From: Micromonospora_I sp040659735
Lineage (GTDB): Bacteria > Actinomycetota > Actinomycetes > Mycobacteriales > Micromonosporaceae
Direction of reading: 5' to 3'
Assembly: GCF_040659735.1 (NCBI RefSeq)
Contig: NZ_JBFANZ010000002.1
Span: 208,926-272,925 of the forward strand
Length of the DNA: 64,000 nt
Under the pieces are notes generated by a model, which saw nothing but the letters and a program-made list of their open reading frames with translations, had not been told where the DNA came from and did no database searches. Position numbers and translations under genes: made by a program. Below, one piece after another: positions 25,569 to 33,802 of this stretch; positions within the stretch are counted from its first letter, which is position 1; every line of letters starts with the position of its first letter.

Positions 25569-26408
25569 ATGACTCACCCGTCCGACGGCGGCACACAACC
25601 GCCGGACGGCCAGCCCGGCCAGACGCCCCCGGTCGACCCGGTCGCCCCGCCGCAGGCCGTCGCGCCGCCGTCCGAGCCCGCCGCGGGGGAGACTGGACCG
25701 CCGGTGGCCGCGTCCGCCGCCGCGACCCCGCCGGGCAGCGCCCCGGATGAACCCTCGCCGGTCGCGCCCGGCGAGCCGCACCCGACCGCACCGACGCCGG
25801 ATCAGCCGGTGCCACCGCAGCCCTACCCCGGCCAGCCCTACCCCGGCCAGCCCGTATCCGGACAGCCCTACCCCGGCCAGCCCGTATCCGGACAGCCGCA
25901 TCCGGGAGCGGCCGCGTTCCCACCGCCGGGCTTCCCGCCCGGCTATCCGACCCCGCAAGCGCCGAAGAAGCGGCGCGGCCTGCTGATCGCGTCGATCGTG
26001 CTGGCCGTGGTGCTGCTCCTCTGCGCCGTCGGCGGGATCGGCGCCTTCATGGTGCTGCGCAAGGCGGAGAACGGCGAGGGCGCGGCGGAGCCGGTGGCCG
26101 CGGTCGACAACTTCCTGCGCGCGGTCTACCAGGACCGGGATGCCGAGAAGGCGGCCAGCATGGTCTGTTCGGAGGCGCGCGACCAGGCGGAGATCACCAA
26201 GAAGGTCGACGAGGTCAAGGGATACGCGCAGACCTACAAGAGCCCGCGATTCCGCTGGGAGCCTCCGAAGGTCGACGAGCAGAACGCCGAGCGCGCGGTC
26301 GTGTCGGCCACGCTGACCATGATCACCGGGGACGAGAAGACGGCGGAGCAGCCGCTGCGCTTCACGGTGGTGCAGAAGACCGGCTGGTGGATCTGCGAAG
26401 TCGGCTGA
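25569..26408 (+). CDS. Proline-rich single-pass membrane protein with extracellular DUF4878-like domain
   Basis: The 279-residue product has a low-complexity Pro/Ala/Gly cytoplasmic half (1-135) including tandem PYPGQP/PVSGQP repeats, then KKRRG and one membrane helix (about 140-162). An extracytoplasmic domain of about 110 residues (VAAVDNFLRAVYQDRDAEKAASMVC ... TGWWICEVG) has two Cys that may pair. Such domains resemble NTF2-like/DUF4878 lumazine-binding folds. The ATG has GGGGGGAA upstream and TACCCT (25507-25512) as a possible -10. Function is not recognised; similar proteins accompany cell-envelope genes. Confidence 0.8.
   Translation: MTHPSDGGTQPPDGQPGQTPPVDPVAPPQAVAPPSEPAAGETGPPVAASAAATPPGSAPDEPSPVAPGEPHPTAPTPDQPVPPQPYPGQPYPGQPVSGQPYPGQPVSGQPHPGAAAFPPPGFPPGYPTPQAPKKRRGLLIASIVLAVVLLLCAVGGIGAFMVLRKAENGEGAAEPVAAVDNFLRAVYQDRDAEKAASMVCSEARDQAEITKKVDEVKGYAQTYKSPRFRWEPPKVDEQNAERAVVSATLTMITGDEKTAEQPLRFTVVQKTGWWICEVG
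25821..25895 (+). repeat. 15-bp coding repeats in the proline-rich protein
   Basis: Five 15-bp units in order A-A-C-A-C, where A codes PYPGQ-type and C codes PVSGQ-type pentapeptides. Units 25836-25865 and 25866-25895 are perfect 30-bp tandem copies, so the number is likely to vary between strains. Confidence 0.9.
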
Positions 26409-26445
26409 TTCCCGGCCATCCCGTCGAGCTGGCTAGGCTCGCAGG

Positions 26446-27423
26446 GTGAGGGTGACTGAAGAGTCCAACGGGCCGGTCAACCACGGTTGGCCGGCCCGTC
26501 TGCATGTCGTGACGGGCAAGGGCGGCGCGGGCAAGACCAGCGTCGCCGCGGCGCTCGCTCTTGCGCTGGCGGCCGAGGGGCGGAAGACACTGCTCGTCGA
26601 GGTCGAGGGGCGGCAGGGTCTGGCGCAGCTCTTCGAGACTCCGGCGCTGCCCTACGAGGAACGCACGATCGTGCCCGCCGGCCCCGGCAGCGAGGTGCGC
26701 GCGCTCGCGGTGGATCCCGAGGAGGCGCTCCTCGAATACCTCGCCATGTTCTACAAGCTCGGTGCGGCGGGGCGCGCGCTGCGCAAGTTCGGCGCGATCG
26801 ACTTCGCCACGACGATCGCGCCCGGACTCCGCGACGTGCTGCTCACCGGCAAGGTCAAGGAGGCGACGACCCGTACGGCGAACGGGCAGCGCGTCTATCA
26901 GGCCGTGGTGCTCGACGCCCCGCCAACCGGGCGTATCGGTCGGTTCCTCAACGTCACGGCGGAGACCGCCCGGCTGGCCAGGGTGGGCCCGATCAAGACG
27001 CAGAGCGAGGGAGTCGCCGCGCTGCTCCGCTCACCGATGACCGCCGTGCACGTCGTCACCCTGCTGGAGGAGATGCCGGTGCAGGAGACGGTGGACGCGA
27101 TCGACGAGCTGACCCAGCTCGGCATCCCGGTGGGCAACGTGATCGTCAACGCGACCCGCACCCCGCTGTCGACCGAGGGCAAGGTGACGCAGGCGGAGCT
27201 GCGCCGCGGGCTCGCCGCCGCCGGGCTCCCCACCGACCGGGCCACCGTCGCCGGTCTGCACGCCGAGACCAAGGCGCACCGCACCCGGTTGGCGCTGGAG
27301 GAGTCGCTCCGCGGCGAGCTCGCGGAGCTCGGGCGGCCGATGATCGAGCTCCCGCTGCTGCCGGGCGGGGTCGACCGGATGAGCCTGGAGACGCTCTCCG
27401 CAGCGCTGCGGGCAGCCGACTGA
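26446..27423 (+). CDS. ArsA/GET3-like ATPase, first of a pair (Rv3679-like)
   Basis: The 325-residue product has the deviant Walker A typical of ArsA/GET3/MinD ATPases (VVTGKGGAGKTSVAAALA, signature Lys before the Gly-Lys-Thr) and a VVLDAPPTGRIGRFL switch. GTG 26446 lies 6 nt after TAGGCT (26434-26439), so the gene is probably leaderless. The pair with the next gene matches Rv3679-Rv3680, described as anion-transporter-like ATPases that act together in mycobacteria. The family normally dimerises on membrane-protein or metalloid cargo; the cargo here is unknown. Confidence 0.92.
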   Translation: MRVTEESNGPVNHGWPARLHVVTGKGGAGKTSVAAALALALAAEGRKTLLVEVEGRQGLAQLFETPALPYEERTIVPAGPGSEVRALAVDPEEALLEYLAMFYKLGAAGRALRKFGAIDFATTIAPGLRDVLLTGKVKEATTRTANGQRVYQAVVLDAPPTGRIGRFLNVTAETARLARVGPIKTQSEGVAALLRSPMTAVHVVTLLEEMPVQETVDAIDELTQLGIPVGNVIVNATRTPLSTEGKVTQAELRRGLAAAGLPTDRATVAGLHAETKAHRTRLALEESLRGELAELGRPMIELPLLPGGVDRMSLETLSAALRAAD

Positions 27424-27480
27424 CTCACACCACGGCCGCTGACCGGGCATCCGGGGGGTCGGCCCCTATACGCTCGATTG

Positions 27481-28629
27481 GTGCCTTCGGATCACGCCGC
27501 GCAGCGGCTGGATGTCGACCGGATCCTCGCCGACCCCGGCGTCCGGATCATGGTCTGCTGTGGCGCGGGCGGGGTCGGTAAGACGACGACCGCCGCCGCG
27601 CTCGCGCTGCGTGCCGCGGAGCGGCACGGTCGGCGTACGGTCGTGCTCACGATCGACCCGGCCCGCCGGTTGGCGCAGTCGCTCGGCCTGACCGAGCTGG
27701 ACAACACGCCACGGCCGGTCAAGGGGATCGACGTCGAGTCCAGCGGCGGCGAGCTGCACGCGATGATGCTCGACATGAAGCGCACCTTCGACGAGGTGGT
27801 GCTCGCGCACACCGATCCGGTGAAGGCGGCGGAGATCTTCGCCAACCCCTTCTACCAGGCGGTGAGTTCGACCTTCGCCGGCACGCAGGAATACATGGCG
27901 ATGGAGAAGCTCGGCCAGCTGCACGCGCGCGGCGAGTGGGACCTGATCGTGTTGGACACGCCGCCGTCGCGCTCGGCGCTGGACTTCCTCGACGCGCCGG
28001 CCCGGTTGTCCCGGTTTCTCGACGGACGGATGCTGCGCATGCTGCTCGCCCCGGCCCGGGCCGGCGGCAAGAGCATGTTCAGCCTGGTCACCGCGTCCTT
28101 CGGGCTCTTCTCGCGAGCGGTGCAGAAGATCCTCGGGGCGCAGCTGCTGACGGATCTGTCGGGATTCGTGGCGGCGCTGGACTCGATGTTCGGCGGATTC
28201 CGGCAGCGCGCGGACAAGACGTACCAGATCCTGCAGGCGCGGGAGACGGCGTTTCTGCTGGTCGCGACGCCGGAGCCGGACGCGATCCGGGAGGCCGCCT
28301 ACTTCGCCCGCCGGCTCCGTGAGGAGAGCATGCCGCTGAGCGGACTGGTCCTCAACCGCGTGCACCGCACGGCGGTCGGGGACTTGTCCGCGGAGCGGAG
28401 TCTGGCGGCGGCGGCGGAGCTGACCGAGGCGGGCGGGCACGAGGGCACCGCCGACGCGCTGCGGGTCCACGCCGCGTTGGCCGAGCAGACCGTACGCGAG
28501 CGGCGGGTGGCGAAGATCTTCACGGACGACTTTCCGACGGTGCCGACGGTGGCGGTGACGGCACAGCCCGCCGACGTCCACGACGTCGACGGGCTGCGCA
28601 CGATTGGCGCCGCGATCAGCCTGCCGTGA
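27481..28629 (+). CDS. ArsA/GET3-like ATPase, second of a pair (Rv3680-like)
   Basis: The 382-residue product has Walker A VCCGAGGVGKTTTAAAL, the switch I-type TIDPARRLAQSLGL and WDLIVLDTPPSRSALDFLD. A helical insert (EYMAMEKLGQLHARGEW) may bind a client. GTG 27481 is chosen because TACGCT (27469-27474) lies 6 nt before it and no Shine-Dalgarno is near; TTG 27478 in the same frame is the alternative. It starts 57 bp after its partner and overlaps whiB convergently by 14 bp. Partner and cargo roles are inferred from the Rv3679/Rv3680 pair. Confidence 0.92.
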   Translation: MPSDHAAQRLDVDRILADPGVRIMVCCGAGGVGKTTTAAALALRAAERHGRRTVVLTIDPARRLAQSLGLTELDNTPRPVKGIDVESSGGELHAMMLDMKRTFDEVVLAHTDPVKAAEIFANPFYQAVSSTFAGTQEYMAMEKLGQLHARGEWDLIVLDTPPSRSALDFLDAPARLSRFLDGRMLRMLLAPARAGGKSMFSLVTASFGLFSRAVQKILGAQLLTDLSGFVAALDSMFGGFRQRADKTYQILQARETAFLLVATPEPDAIREAAYFARRLREESMPLSGLVLNRVHRTAVGDLSAERSLAAAAELTEAGGHEGTADALRVHAALAEQTVRERRVAKIFTDDFPTVPTVAVTAQPADVHDVDGLRTIGAAISLP

Positions 28630-28912
28630 CGAGCACCTTCTCCTTGTCACGCATGGCGGCTTCGAACATCTTCCGCCAACTGGCCACCTGCGGGTGACGG
28701 CGCAGCAGAGCCCGGCGTTCCCGCTCGGTCATGCCACCCCACACCCCGAACTCGATGCGATTGTCGAGTGCGTCGGCCAGGCATTCGTAACGGACGGGGC
28801 AGCTGCGGCAAACTCTCTTCGCCACGTTCTGCTCCGCGCCCTGCACGAACAGCGCGTCCGGGTCACCACTCTGACATGCCGCCAGTGTGGGCCAGTCTGC
28901 GATCATGCCCAT
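28616..28912 (-). CDS. whiB4: WhiB-family iron-sulfur transcription factor (WhiB4-like)
   Basis: The 98-residue product has the four cluster ligands Cys13, Cys35, Cys38 and Cys44 (C ... CRSCPVRYEC), the GVWGG turn and a basic C-terminal end. WhiB proteins hold an O2/NO-sensitive 4Fe-4S cluster and regulate through the sigma factor or DNA. The place between the paired ATPases and ponA2 matches Rv3681c (WhiB4). A G-rich AAGGGGGG lies about 11 nt before ATG 28912; ATG 28906 is a possible second start. Confidence 0.9.
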   Translation of the reverse strand: MGMIADWPTLAACQSGDPDALFVQGAEQNVAKRVCRSCPVRYECLADALDNRIEFGVWGGMTERERRALLRRHPQVASWRKMFEAAMRDKEKVLVTAG

Positions 28913-29310
28913 CTGTCTACGTCCCCCCTTGCAGTCCCGCTACCGACTAGGACAACAGCCGGCAAAACCCCCGGCCACCCACGGACGCCTCGTTTCCCCC
29001 AAGCGACGCGCGGATGACGTGCGATACTCGCCGGACCATCATGCTCTGTAGTCAACCGACTACGCAACGTTGTCCGCCAAATCCATTAATCCGGACATCT
29101 ACTCTTCTTGCGGCCGCGGAGCTCGCATACCCGGTCTCGATCCGTGAAAACGCCGCCCGGACCGCGTTCCGAGGAGGAAGCTGGGCGGTAGAGCGAAGGG
29201 CAACCGCAGGCGCGAAAGTCGTGCGTTTAGCACAACGAGGCCGGCGGACGCAGGAAATGGGGCAAGTACGCCTCCCGCGCCGCCCTGGGCCATTCACGTA
29301 CCCTGACGTG
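28913..29310. promoter_or_regulatory. Divergent whiB-PBP intergenic region with palindromes
   Basis: No convincing gene is present. The region holds GTAGTC-AACC-GACTAC (29048-29063), a perfect 6+4+6 palindrome, followed by TGTCCG (29071-29076) and CGGACA (29092-29097) as spaced arms. TACCCT (29299-29304) sits 6 nt before the PBP GTG. The middle part is less GC-rich than flanking genes. The palindrome may be a binding site shared by both divergent genes; no known consensus is recognised. Confidence 0.45.
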
Positions 29311-31800
29311 GTGACCTGGATGCGGAAGCGTGACCACAACCTGCTGACCAACGCCGCATCGCTGCTGATCTGCGGACTCTTAGCCGGCGTGGTCGTCGCG
29401 GCCGCCGCCTTCCCCGCAGTTGCGATGTCGGGACTCGCCGCTAAGGCGGGCGCGGAAACCTTCGACAAGCTGCCGAGCGAGCTGACCGTCAAGCGGCCGC
29501 CCCAGATCAGCTATCTCTACGCCTCGGACGGCAAGACGCCACTGGCGACCCTTTATGACGAGAACCGCCGGGATATCCCACTTAAGGATATTCCGCCGAT
29601 CATGCAAAAGGCGATCATCGCCGCCGAGGATCACGGCTTCTACGAGCACAACGGCGTCGACGCCAAGGGCATCGCCCGGGCGTTCGTGGCCAACAACAGC
29701 GCGGGTGAGACGACGCAGGGCGCTTCGACGCTGACCATGCAGTACGTCCGCCTGACCATCGCCTACTCCGCCACCCACCCCGAGGACGTGGTGGCCGCGA
29801 CCGAGGACACGAGCGCGCGCAAGCTGCGCGAGATGCGCTACGCGCTGCAGATCGACAAGGAACTCTCCAAGGACGAGATCCTGGAGCGCTACCTCAACAT
29901 CGCTCCCTTCGGCAATGGCGCGTACGGCGTCTTCGCCGCGAGCCAGGTCTACTTCGCGAAGGCGCCGAAGGACCTCAAGATCGAGGAAGCGGCGATGCTC
30001 GCCGGCATGGTCAAGGCGCCCACGGCCTTCAACCCGAACAGTCCGGGTGGCGCGCAGGCGGCGAAGGAGCGGCGTAACTATGTGATCGACAACATGGTCG
30101 ATATCGGCGCGATCACGCAGCAGGAGGCTGACGCCGCGAAAGCGACGCCGCTCAAGGTCACCGGGAAGCAGGCCCCGAACGGTTGCGTGGCCACCAACAA
30201 GAACAGCTGGGGCTTCTTCTGCGACTACTTCTACCGCTGGTGGATGGAGCAGGAGACCTTCGGCGCCACCTCCTACGACCGTGAGCGGCGCCTCAAGAGC
30301 GGCGGCTACAGCATCGTCACGTCGCTCGACCCCAAGACGCAGGACGCCGCGAAGGCCAACATCGAGCAGCGCCTGAAGACCGGCAACAAGAACGCCCTGA
30401 TGCTGGCCGCCGTCGAGCCGGGAACCGGCCGGGTCCGGGCGCTCGCGGTCAACCGCAACTTCAAGCTGGACGACCCGAACAAGCCGCAGAACAAGATCTC
30501 GAGCAACCCGGCCAAGGCCCGGAAGGGCATCAAGGGCACCTACCCCAACACCACCAACCCGTTGATGACCGGCGGCGGCGACATCACCGGCTACCAGGCC
30601 GGCTCGACGTTCAAGATGTTCACGATGGTCGCCGCGCTGGAAAAGGGCTACCCGCTGGCCACGACGATCAACGCGAAGTCCCCGATGCAGACGAAGTACG
30701 TCGTCGAGGCGGGCGGGCCCGCGTCCTGCAAGAGCACGAGCTACTACTGCCCCACCAACGCCAACCCGTCATGGATGAACGGCGTACGGAACATGTGGTC
30801 CGGCTTCGGGCGCTCGGTCAACACCTACTTCGTCAAGCTCGAAGAGATGGTCGGCGCGGAGAACGCGGTCAACGCGGCCAAGCGCCTCGGCATCAAGTTC
30901 CGCGCCCAGAGCGACGCGGACATCGCCAACAACAAGACCGCGGCGAACCAGTGGGGCGCCTTCACGCTCGGCGTCTCGGCCACCACGCCGCTCGACCTGG
31001 CGAACGCGTACGCCACCCTCGCGGCTGACGGCAAATACTGCGAGCCGATCCCGGTGCAGGAGATCCGCGACCAGGACGGCAACAAGCTCGACGTGGCCAA
31101 TCCGCGCTGCCGGCAGGAGTTCAAGGCGGAGATCGCGCGGTCCGCCATCGACGCCGCACGCTGTCCGGTCGGTGACAACTCCGCGACGAGCCGCTGCGAC
31201 GGCGGCACCGCGACCATGATCCGGGGCTCGGTGAAGCACCCGGTCGCCGGCAAGACCGGCACCACGGACGGCGAAAAGACCGCCTCCCTGGTGGTCACCA
31301 GCAAGCAGTTGGCCGTGGCCGGCATCCTCGCCGACCCGGACTGGGCGCAGACCAGCGCGGTGATGGACCACAACATCGTCAACCCGGCGGTGTACGAGAC
31401 CCTGGCCGACGCGTTGAAGGGGAAGCCGAGCGTCCAGTTCACCCCGCCGGGCGGCAAGCTCATCGCCGGCGACCAGCGCTCCATCCCCGTCGTGAAGTGC
31501 CAGCCGCTCGACTCGGCGAAGTCCGAGATCCGCAACGCCGGCTTCGACGTCGAGGTGGACAACACCCCCGTCGCGTCGACGTGCCCGGCGGGCACGGCGG
31601 CCGGCACCACCCCGTCCGACCGCACCATCAAGGGCGGCGTCGTGACCATCCAGGTCAGTAGCGGCAAGGGCACGAAGGCCACCCCGGGCACCCGCCCGGC
31701 GGGACGCGGCGGTAGCACCGGCACTCCGGGTGGCGGCACCCAGCCCGGTTGGCCCGACTGGCCGGGCCTGCCCGGCGGCGGCAACCGCGCCAACGGATAA
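29311..31800 (+). CDS. ponA2: Bifunctional class A penicillin-binding protein with PASTA domain (PonA2-like)
   Basis: The 829-residue product starts at GTG 29311, 6 nt after TACCCT, and is probably leaderless; the frame is open 99 codons further upstream but that part is not protein-like. It has a short cytoplasmic tail and one membrane helix. The glycosyltransferase GT51 domain has AAEDHGFYEHNGVD with the catalytic Glu. The transpeptidase shows STFK (Ser nucleophile in AGSTFKMF), SVN (GRSVNTYF) and KTGTT. One PASTA domain (about 715-795) and a Gly/Pro-rich tail end the protein. It polymerises and crosslinks peptidoglycan outside the membrane. Position matches Rv3682. Confidence 0.95.
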   Translation: MTWMRKRDHNLLTNAASLLICGLLAGVVVAAAAFPAVAMSGLAAKAGAETFDKLPSELTVKRPPQISYLYASDGKTPLATLYDENRRDIPLKDIPPIMQKAIIAAEDHGFYEHNGVDAKGIARAFVANNSAGETTQGASTLTMQYVRLTIAYSATHPEDVVAATEDTSARKLREMRYALQIDKELSKDEILERYLNIAPFGNGAYGVFAASQVYFAKAPKDLKIEEAAMLAGMVKAPTAFNPNSPGGAQAAKERRNYVIDNMVDIGAITQQEADAAKATPLKVTGKQAPNGCVATNKNSWGFFCDYFYRWWMEQETFGATSYDRERRLKSGGYSIVTSLDPKTQDAAKANIEQRLKTGNKNALMLAAVEPGTGRVRALAVNRNFKLDDPNKPQNKISSNPAKARKGIKGTYPNTTNPLMTGGGDITGYQAGSTFKMFTMVAALEKGYPLATTINAKSPMQTKYVVEAGGPASCKSTSYYCPTNANPSWMNGVRNMWSGFGRSVNTYFVKLEEMVGAENAVNAAKRLGIKFRAQSDADIANNKTAANQWGAFTLGVSATTPLDLANAYATLAADGKYCEPIPVQEIRDQDGNKLDVANPRCRQEFKAEIARSAIDAARCPVGDNSATSRCDGGTATMIRGSVKHPVAGKTGTTDGEKTASLVVTSKQLAVAGILADPDWAQTSAVMDHNIVNPAVYETLADALKGKPSVQFTPPGGKLIAGDQRSIPVVKCQPLDSAKSEIRNAGFDVEVDNTPVASTCPAGTAAGTTPSDRTIKGGVVTIQVSSGKGTKATPGTRPAGRGGSTGTPGGGTQPGWPDWPGLPGGGNRANG

Positions 31801-31820
31801 GCAGCGAGACGGATCAGCGA

Positions 31821-31854
31821 GAGCGGGCGGGCACCTGAGGGTGCCCGCCCGCTC
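31821..31854. terminator. Bidirectional terminator between PBP and yqeY
   Basis: A perfect 15-bp stem (GAGCGGGCGGGCACC / GGTGCCCGCCCGCTC) with a TGAG loop lies between two convergent genes, 20 bp after the PBP stop and 18 bp before the yqeY stop. Confidence 0.9.
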
Positions 31855-31872
31855 CGTCTGGTCAGCTTCCCC

Positions 31873-32328
31873 TCAGACGCCGAGCTGTCGCCGTACCTCG
31901 GCCGCCACCCGGCCCCCCTCGGCCCGGCCGGCCACCGCGGCCTGGGCCGCCTTCATCGCCGGACCCATCTGTGTCTTCCCCTCGAACCCGCCCGCGGCGA
32001 GCGCGCCCGAGACCACGTCGGCAAGCTCAGCGTCACCGAGCTGCTTGGGCAGGTAGCGGTCGAGCACCTCGCCCTCCGCCAGCTCCTTCGCGGCCTGCTC
32101 GGTCCGACCGGCGTCGGCGAACGCCGTCGCCGCCTCGCGGCGCTTCTTCGACTCGCGGGTCAGCACGGCGAGCACCTCCTCATCGGAGAGCTCCCGCTTG
32201 GCCTTGCCGGCGACCTCGGCGGTGCCGATCGCGGCGAGCGCCATCCGCAGCGTGGAGGTGGTCAGCTCATCGCGGGCCTTCAACGCGGCCCGCATGTCGG
32301 CGGTGAGGGAGTCCTTCAAGGTGCTCAT
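31873..32328 (-). CDS. GatB/YqeY domain protein
   Basis: The 151-residue product is a stand-alone YqeY-type protein, related to the C-terminal tRNA-binding domain of the GatB amidotransferase subunit. It shows LTADMRAALKARDELTTSTLRM, SDEEVLAVLTRESKKRREA and YLPKQLGDAELADVV, all helical. Its cellular role is unsettled. ATG 32328 is only 25 bp from the divergent phosphoesterase ATG. TAGTTT (32342-32337, minus strand) 8 nt upstream is a likely -10, so a leaderless transcript is likely. Confidence 0.9.
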   Translation of the reverse strand: MSTLKDSLTADMRAALKARDELTTSTLRMALAAIGTAEVAGKAKRELSDEEVLAVLTRESKKRREAATAFADAGRTEQAAKELAEGEVLDRYLPKQLGDAELADVVSGALAAGGFEGKTQMGPAMKAAQAAVAGRAEGGRVAAEVRRQLGV

Positions 32329-32353
32329 GGACGGTCAAACTACCCTGGACGGT
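32329..32353. promoter_or_regulatory. 25-bp divergent promoter with back-to-back -10 boxes
   Basis: TAGTTT on the minus strand (32342-32337) and TACCCT on the plus strand (32341-32346) overlap by two bases. They lie 8 nt and 7 nt from the two divergent ATG codons. Both -35 regions must then lie inside the opposite gene's coding sequence. Confidence 0.6.
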
Positions 32354-33247
32354 ATGCGAAAGCGCACTGTATTCCGCTTGACCGCCGGGACCGCCGCACT
32401 GGGCGCCGCCACGTTCGCGTACGCGTCGCTCATCGAGCGCAACATGTTCACCCTGCGCCGCTTCGACGTGCCGGTCCTCGCGCCCGACGCCGAGCCGCTG
32501 CGCATCCTGCACCTGTCCGACATGCACATGATGCCCGACCAGCGTCGCAAGCAGCAGTGGGTGGCGTCCCTCGCCGGGACCGACCCAGACCTCGTCGTCG
32601 TGACCGGCGACAACCTGGCCCATCCGGAAGCGGTGCCGGGCGCGCTGCGTGCGTTGCAGCCGCTGCTGGACTTCCCCGGCGCCTTCGTCTTCGGCTCCAA
32701 CGACTACAAGGGCCCGGTCTGGAAGAACCCGTTCACCTACTTCAACCCGAACCGCGAATACCGGCAGGGCGCTGAGCTGCCGGCCGAAGACCTGCGCCAG
32801 GTGCTGACCGGCGCCGGCTGGGCGGATCTCAACAACGCGCGCACCTCGATCAAGGCGGGTGGGCGTCAGATCGAGCTGGTCGGCGTCGACGACCCGCACA
32901 TCGGACGCGACGACTACGCGTCGGTGGCGGGTCCGGCGCCGGCCGGGGCGGACCTGTCGGTGGCGCTCACCCACTCGCCGGAACCGCGCGTACTCGACGA
33001 GATGGCGGCGGACGGGTTCGATCTGATGCTCGCCGGCCACACCCACGGCGGCCAGGTCTGTATGCCGTTCGTCGGGGCGCTCGTGACCAACTGCGAGCTG
33101 CCGCGACAGATGGCACGGGGACTGCACCGGTGGCCCGGCACCGACACCTGGCTGCACGTCTCCGCCGGCATCGGCACCCATCCCACCGCGCCGATCCGGT
33201 TCGCCTGCCCGCCCGAAGCGACCCTGTTGACGCTGATCCCCAGCTGA
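32354..33247 (+). CDS. Calcineurin-like metallophosphoesterase (Rv3683-like)
   Basis: The 297-residue product starts at ATG 32354, 7 nt after TACCCT; longer upstream frames overlap yqeY and are rejected. After an N-terminal hydrophobic segment (about 8-28) it has the metal-site motifs HLSDMHMMPDQ, VVTGDNLAH, GSNDYKG, LTHSPEP and LAGHTHGGQVCMPF. The YkuE/LpxH-like relatives are membrane-associated phosphoesterases acting on phosphate diesters or lipids. The substrate is unknown. Position after ponA2 matches Rv3683. Confidence 0.92.
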   Translation: MRKRTVFRLTAGTAALGAATFAYASLIERNMFTLRRFDVPVLAPDAEPLRILHLSDMHMMPDQRRKQQWVASLAGTDPDLVVVTGDNLAHPEAVPGALRALQPLLDFPGAFVFGSNDYKGPVWKNPFTYFNPNREYRQGAELPAEDLRQVLTGAGWADLNNARTSIKAGGRQIELVGVDDPHIGRDDYASVAGPAPAGADLSVALTHSPEPRVLDEMAADGFDLMLAGHTHGGQVCMPFVGALVTNCELPRQMARGLHRWPGTDTWLHVSAGIGTHPTAPIRFACPPEATLLTLIPS

Positions 33248-33290
33248 GCTGCCGCTCGCCGCCGCGACGGTCGCGGGGCGGGTACCGAAT

Positions 33291-33321
33291 TTGATCCCCG
33301 GGCACGGTGGGCTACTATTCT
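33291..33321 (+). promoter_or_regulatory. Promoter of tRNA-Pro
   Basis: TTGATC (33291-33296) is 16 bp from TACTAT (33313-33318), with the overlapping TATTCT (33316-33321) also possible. The tRNA begins 11-14 nt further on. Confidence 0.6.
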
Positions 33322-33331
33322 CGGCGTACCT

Positions 33332-33408
<77 letters not shown>

Positions 33409-33417
33409 GAGGTAAGA

Positions 33418-33454
33418 ACGAATTAGGGCCCCTCCTGGAGGGGCCCTAATTCGT
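33418..33454. terminator. Strong terminator after tRNA-Pro
   Basis: An almost continuous inverted repeat (ACGAATTAGGGCCCCTCC and its complement around a single T) gives about 15 paired bases once the tip opens. It is followed by TTT on the plus strand and lies 10 bp after the tRNA CCA. Confidence 0.9.
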
Positions 33455-33565
33455 TTCCGACACCCACTGGCAGCCTCGGGCACCCACGGCCCAGCAACCG
33501 GTGCTCGGAGGAGGGGCGAGACGACCGAGGTAGCGGTATTGGCAACGGTGCCTACCCTCTTGACC

Positions 33566-33682
33566 ATGGGAGCACTCAAACCGTGGCACCTCTTCGTCCT
33601 GACGCTCTGCTGCCTCTTGCCAACCGCTGCCGCGATCGTGGGCGGAGTCTGGGCGGCGCGCCGATCTCGCAACCGTCACTGA
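33566..33682 (+). CDS. 38-residue single-pass membrane protein
   Basis: ATG 33566 opens a 39-codon frame whose product begins MGALKPWHLFVLTLCCLLPT. One membrane helix (about 8-30) is followed by a basic tail (AARRSRNRH). TACCCT (33553-33558) lies 7 nt before the ATG, the same spacing as other leaderless genes here, so it is probably expressed. The LKPWHL start recalls TatA-type and other small actinobacterial membrane proteins, but the Phe-Gly hinge of TatA is missing. Function is unknown. Codon use is GC-biased at third positions, as in real genes. Confidence 0.6.
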   Translation: MGALKPWHLFVLTLCCLLPTAAAIVGGVWAARRSRNRH

Positions 33683-33802
33683 TCCGCGGCCAAGCGACGG
33701 GCCGAGCAGCAAGGGGCGTCGCCCGTCGGTGGAAACCCTGGCGTCCCATTCCGGGTCTTCTCGGATAGCTTCTCGGCCCCGGACGCTGTGACCATCAGGT
33801 CC

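Noticed and set aside
29014..29310. 99-codon N-terminal extension of the PBP
   Set aside because: Not protein-like, holds palindromes, and GTG 29311 has a leaderless promoter at the right distance.
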